DNA from: Stenotrophomonas sp. 57
GTDB taxonomy: Bacteria; Pseudomonadota; Gammaproteobacteria; Xanthomonadales; Xanthomonadaceae
Assembly: GCF_030291075.1 (NCBI RefSeq)
Contig: NZ_CP127407.1
Location: 124,001-188,000 of the forward strand
DNA length: 64,000 bases
Direction: 5' to 3'
The notes beneath the pieces are model-generated. The model had not been told where the DNA came from. It did no database searches and saw only the letters and a program-made list of their open reading frames with translations. Position numbers and translations under genes: made by a program. Position 1 is the first letter of the stretch, and the number at the start of each line of letters is the position of its first letter. Of the stretch, positions 61,502 to 64,000 are shown piece by piece.

Positions 61502-62476
61502 GTGAACTCCCAGCCCGCACCGATCACCGCCCTCAACCACACGCTCGACAACGAGCCACAGCAGATCACCGCGCCGCTCACCCATTCGGCGGCGTTCCTG
61601 GTGCTGAAGGTGAAGGATGACGAGGCCTCGATCGCGAAGGCACGCGAGGTGCTCGCCAGCACCGACGACCTGATCAAGAACACCGCCATCCGCGAGATCG
61701 AGCGGACCTTCACCTGCAACGTGGCCATTGGTCATCGCGTGTGGCAGCCGCTGGTCGGCACCACGCCGCCGCGCGAACTGCACCCGTTCCGCAAGATCAA
61801 GGGCGCCACCCACACCGCCGTGTCCACGCCGGGTGACCTGCTGTACCACATCCGTGCACGCACCATGGACCTGATCGTGGCGTTCGAGCGCAACCTGCTG
61901 ATGGCCTTTGGTGACGCGGTGGAAACGGTCGATGATGTCGCCGGTTTCCGCTACTTCGATGGCCGCGACCTGCTCGACTTCGTCGATGGCACCGCCAATC
62001 CGGAAGGGCTGTCGTTGCCGGAAGCCACCATCGTGGGCGATGAGGACCCGGACCACGCCGGCGGCAGCTACGTGGTGGTGCAGAAGTACCTGCACAATCT
62101 TGGTGCGTGGCGCGCACAGAAGACCGAGGCGCAGGAAGCCATCATCGGCCGCACCAAGCACGACAACATCGAACTGGACGATGCGCCGGCCGATGCGCAG
62201 AAGTCGCACAAGACGCTGTGCACCATCGAGGATGCCGACGGCGAGCACGAGATCCTGCGTGACAACATGCCGTTCGCCAACCCGGGCCGCGGCGAGTACG
62301 GCACCTACTTCATCGGCTACACGCGCCGGCTGTGGGTGATCGAGAAGATGCTCGAGCGCATGTTCATCGGCAATCCCGCGCCGCTGCACGACCGCATCCT
62401 CGATTTCTCCACCGCCACCACCGGCGTGACCTTCTTCGCGCCCTCGCGCAAAGTGCTGGCCGACCTCGGCGATTGA
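61502..62476 (+). CDS. Dyp-type heme peroxidase (YfeX-like)
   Basis: 324 residues from GTG 61502. The GXXDG-type motif is DFVDGTANPEG (about residues 159-169) with the distal Asp; the proximal histidine side is PDHAGGSYVVVQKYLHNL, and NPGRGEYGTYFIGY contains the distal Arg. It fits the cytoplasmic YfeX branch, which oxidises small substrates with peroxide. No signal peptide or encapsulin-targeting tail is seen. It stands alone. Confidence 0.9.
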   Translation: MNSQPAPITALNHTLDNEPQQITAPLTHSAAFLVLKVKDDEASIAKAREVLASTDDLIKNTAIREIERTFTCNVAIGHRVWQPLVGTTPPRELHPFRKIKGATHTAVSTPGDLLYHIRARTMDLIVAFERNLLMAFGDAVETVDDVAGFRYFDGRDLLDFVDGTANPEGLSLPEATIVGDEDPDHAGGSYVVVQKYLHNLGAWRAQKTEAQEAIIGRTKHDNIELDDAPADAQKSHKTLCTIEDADGEHEILRDNMPFANPGRGEYGTYFIGYTRRLWVIEKMLERMFIGNPAPLHDRILDFSTATTGVTFFAPSRKVLADLGD

Positions 62477-62568
62477 TCGCGCCGGGCCATCACGGCCCGC
62501 CATCTGCCTGTCATCTATGGCGCCGACCATGGCGCGCTGGATGGGAGTGCAGGAGGCAGGCGACGGCC

Positions 62569-62979
62569 ATGACTGGGAACGGGACCAACGTGCGGCGCTG
62601 GTGGCGGCCGTTGGCCGCGTTGTTCGGCGCATTGGCACTGGGGAGTGCCTCGGTGTCCGCACAGGAAGCGCCTGCGCACTGGATGGCCTATGCCGCTGCG
62701 GTAGGGGGCCAGCTGCAGCAGCGCCTGCAGCAGGAGCAGGACCCGCAGGCGCAGCGCGTGGTGGAGTGGCTGCGGGCACACCCGGATACACCTGCGCCGC
62801 TACCGGTGAGCCTGTGGATTGCGGCGGACGGTCGCATTTCGAAGCTGGAGTTCGACAGCCTGGGTGACCGCCAGGTGGATGCGGACCTGCGCGCGACCCT
62901 GCAGGCGGCGCCGTTGCAGGCCGCACCGCCGGCGGACATGCGCCAGCCGCTGCGGTTGGGCCTTGTGCTAACCCAGTAG
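62569..62979 (+). CDS. Small exported TonB-C-terminal-like protein
   Basis: 136 residues from ATG 62569, with AGGAGG 14 nt upstream. The signal peptide ends near GSASVSA. The mature part has a Gln-rich helix (GGQLQQRLQQEQDPQAQRVVEWL) and a C-terminal ab-type segment PLPVSLWIAADGRISKLEFDSLGDRQVDADLR resembling a TonB C-terminal domain without the membrane anchor. The stop codon TAG is part of a GTAG SMAG head. It may serve the adjacent TonB-dependent receptor; that is context inference. Confidence 0.65.
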   Translation: MTGNGTNVRRWWRPLAALFGALALGSASVSAQEAPAHWMAYAAAVGGQLQQRLQQEQDPQAQRVVEWLRAHPDTPAPLPVSLWIAADGRISKLEFDSLGDRQVDADLRATLQAAPLQAAPPADMRQPLRLGLVLTQ

Positions 62980-63028
62980 ATCCACGCCATGCGTGGATAT
63001 GCCTGGTAGATGCCGACCTTGGTCAGCA
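62976..63028 (+). repeat. SMAG palindromes overlapping a stop codon
   Basis: GTAG + ATCCACGC/GCGTGGAT at 62976-62998, with GTAG bases 2-4 forming the TAG stop of the preceding gene, and a second imperfect unit GTAGATGCCGACC/TTGGTCAGCA at 63006-63028. Confidence 0.8.
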
Positions 63029-63081
63029 GGCGCGCGCCAACCCAGGTTGGCGACTGCCGGCGCCCAGCCCGGCCATCCGCA

Positions 63082-63666
63082 TCAACGCACCGGCGCCACC
63101 TGCGGTTCGCGTGCGGCCGCGCTCCATGCGCGCAGGCCGAACACGGCCAGCCCGAGGAAGAACACGTACAGCGCGGCGGTCACATGCAGCGACTTGAACA
63201 GATACGCGCCCACGTAGACCACGTCCACCCCGATCCACACCCACCAGCAGGCCACGTGGCGGCGCGCCTGCCACCACTGGCCAACCAGGCTCAGTGCGGT
63301 CAGCATCGCGTCCAGCCACGGCAGCGCGGCGTCGGTGAAGGTGTGCATGCCGGCTCCCAGCGCCACGCCACCGCACAGGCCGATGGCCAGGTCGCGCAGC
63401 AGCGTGCCGCGTGCCAACGGCACGATGCGGATGCTGCCTTCATCGGCGGCGTGCTGGCGCCAGTTGAGCCAGCCGTAGACCAGGAACCCACCGAAGGCGA
63501 CCTGCAGCAGGGTGTCCGAGTACAGCTTGGCCTCGGCGAATACCAACCCGTACAGCGTGACCGACAGCAGGCCCACCGGCCATGCCGACAGCCGGCGCCT
63601 GGCCATCAGCCAGACGCCGAGCACACTGAACAGCGCGGCGGTCCACTCGAGCATCACGCCGCTCAC
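63082..63666 (-). CDS. pnuC: PnuC-family riboside/vitamin transporter
   Basis: 194 residues from GTG 63666, which overlaps the stop of the upstream receptor gene as GTGA; an ATG four codons later is possible. About seven membrane helices are present, with the PnuC fold motifs YGWLNWRQHA and WWVWIGVDVVYVGAYLFKSLHVTAALYVFFL (the WxW helix lines the substrate pocket). PnuC-type facilitators carry nicotinamide riboside, thiamine, riboflavin or deoxynucleosides. Coupling to a TonB receptor favours a vitamin such as thiamine, but this is inferred. Confidence 0.88.
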   Translation of the reverse strand: MSGVMLEWTAALFSVLGVWLMARRRLSAWPVGLLSVTLYGLVFAEAKLYSDTLLQVAFGGFLVYGWLNWRQHAADEGSIRIVPLARGTLLRDLAIGLCGGVALGAGMHTFTDAALPWLDAMLTALSLVGQWWQARRHVACWWVWIGVDVVYVGAYLFKSLHVTAALYVFFLGLAVFGLRAWSAAAREPQVAPVR

Positions 63667-64000
63667 AGCGCGAACGTCACCGACAGGCGCGCCTGTCGCG
63701 GTGCGCCGGGGAACAGGTAGTAGTCACCGCCGCTGCTGCCGGTATCGCGCCAGTAGAAGCGGTTGAACACGTTGTCCACCGACAGGTTCCAGGTCACCGC
63801 ACGCTCGTGCAGGCGATGCTGGAAACGCAGGCCGGCGTCGAACACCGAGTAGTCCGGTGCACGCACGCCGCCGTCGGCGCGGGCCACGTTGGCACCGGCA
63901 TAGCGCCAGCCACCGGTCACGTCCAGGCCCTGCACGAACGGCAGCGCATAGGCCACGTGCACACTGGCCCGCACCTTCGGCACGTTCACCAGCTGATGGC
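63663..64000 (-). CDS. TonB-dependent receptor, C-terminal part (runs off right edge)
   Basis: The last 112 codons of an outer membrane beta-barrel: GLDVTGGWRYAGANVARADGG, a TonB-receptor barrel strand pattern, VDNVFNRFYW (conserved NVFN) and the final aromatic strand RLSVTFAL. The rest lies beyond the window. Its stop overlaps the pnuC start by 4 nt, so receptor and inner membrane carrier form one uptake route. Confidence 0.85.
   Translation of the reverse strand, partial: HQLVNVPKVRASVHVAYALPFVQGLDVTGGWRYAGANVARADGGVRAPDYSVFDAGLRFQHRLHERAVTWNLSVDNVFNRFYWRDTGSSGGDYYLFPGAPRQARLSVTFAL

Overview
The window is a high-GC gammaproteobacterial chromosome segment, most likely from the Stenotrophomonas maltophilia group (Xanthomonadaceae). 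Evidence: SMAG-type palindromes (GTAG followed by a short stem-loop) in most intergenic gaps, an Ax21-family outer membrane protein, and Xanthomonadaceae-type gene content. No rRNA, tRNA or CRISPR array was seen.

Core part 1 (1-38 kb). After a partial TPR gene and a 570 bp repeat-rich spacer come an AAA ATPase, a ParA-like ATPase, sixA, a YceI protein, a cardiolipin-synthase-like phospholipase D, a hotdog thioesterase, an acyltransferase, a YheT-type hydrolase and a TPR-sulfotransferase. Envelope genes follow (META/DUF4377 lipoprotein, uppP, amidase, mltA). The window holds a nearly complete nitrogen-control regulon: glnA with two NtrC boxes and a sigma-54 promoter, glnK-amtB, and glnL-glnG with an NtrC box abutting the glnL start. 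A TonB-dependent receptor lies behind a Zur-like operator, two sodC genes are in tandem, and further on are a thiolase, hemD-hemX-hemY, secB and gpsA.

Surface and stress part (34.8-48.9 kb). Three tandem MdpB/tail-collar proteins sit with a GNAT gene and a DUF6916 protein. Next are a roughly 1950-residue autotransporter with about 12 Ig-like repeats, an Ivy-like lipoprotein, a divergent arsenic locus (arsR-arsC-acr3 / arsH), and an L,D-transpeptidase next to an Lpp-like lipoprotein; the transpeptidase seems to use an ATT start.

Accessory island (about 49.7-59.4 kb). Base composition is visibly lower in GC and the edges are broken genes: a truncated HNH nuclease gene and a decayed TnsA-like fragment on the left, a truncated IS3 transposase and a truncated TnsA-TnsB-like fusion on the right. 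Inside is a compact peptide-export cassette: HlyD-type adaptor, two small peptides with double-glycine leaders, a two-helix membrane protein that is a plausible immunity protein, and a C39-peptidase ABC transporter. This looks like a microcin/two-peptide bacteriocin system and is the most interesting content of the window.

Core part 2 (59.4-64 kb). Ax21 flanked by hairpins with C/T-only loops, an AraC regulator, a VOC protein, a Dyp peroxidase, a TonB-C-like protein, pnuC, and the end of a TonB-dependent receptor translationally coupled to pnuC.
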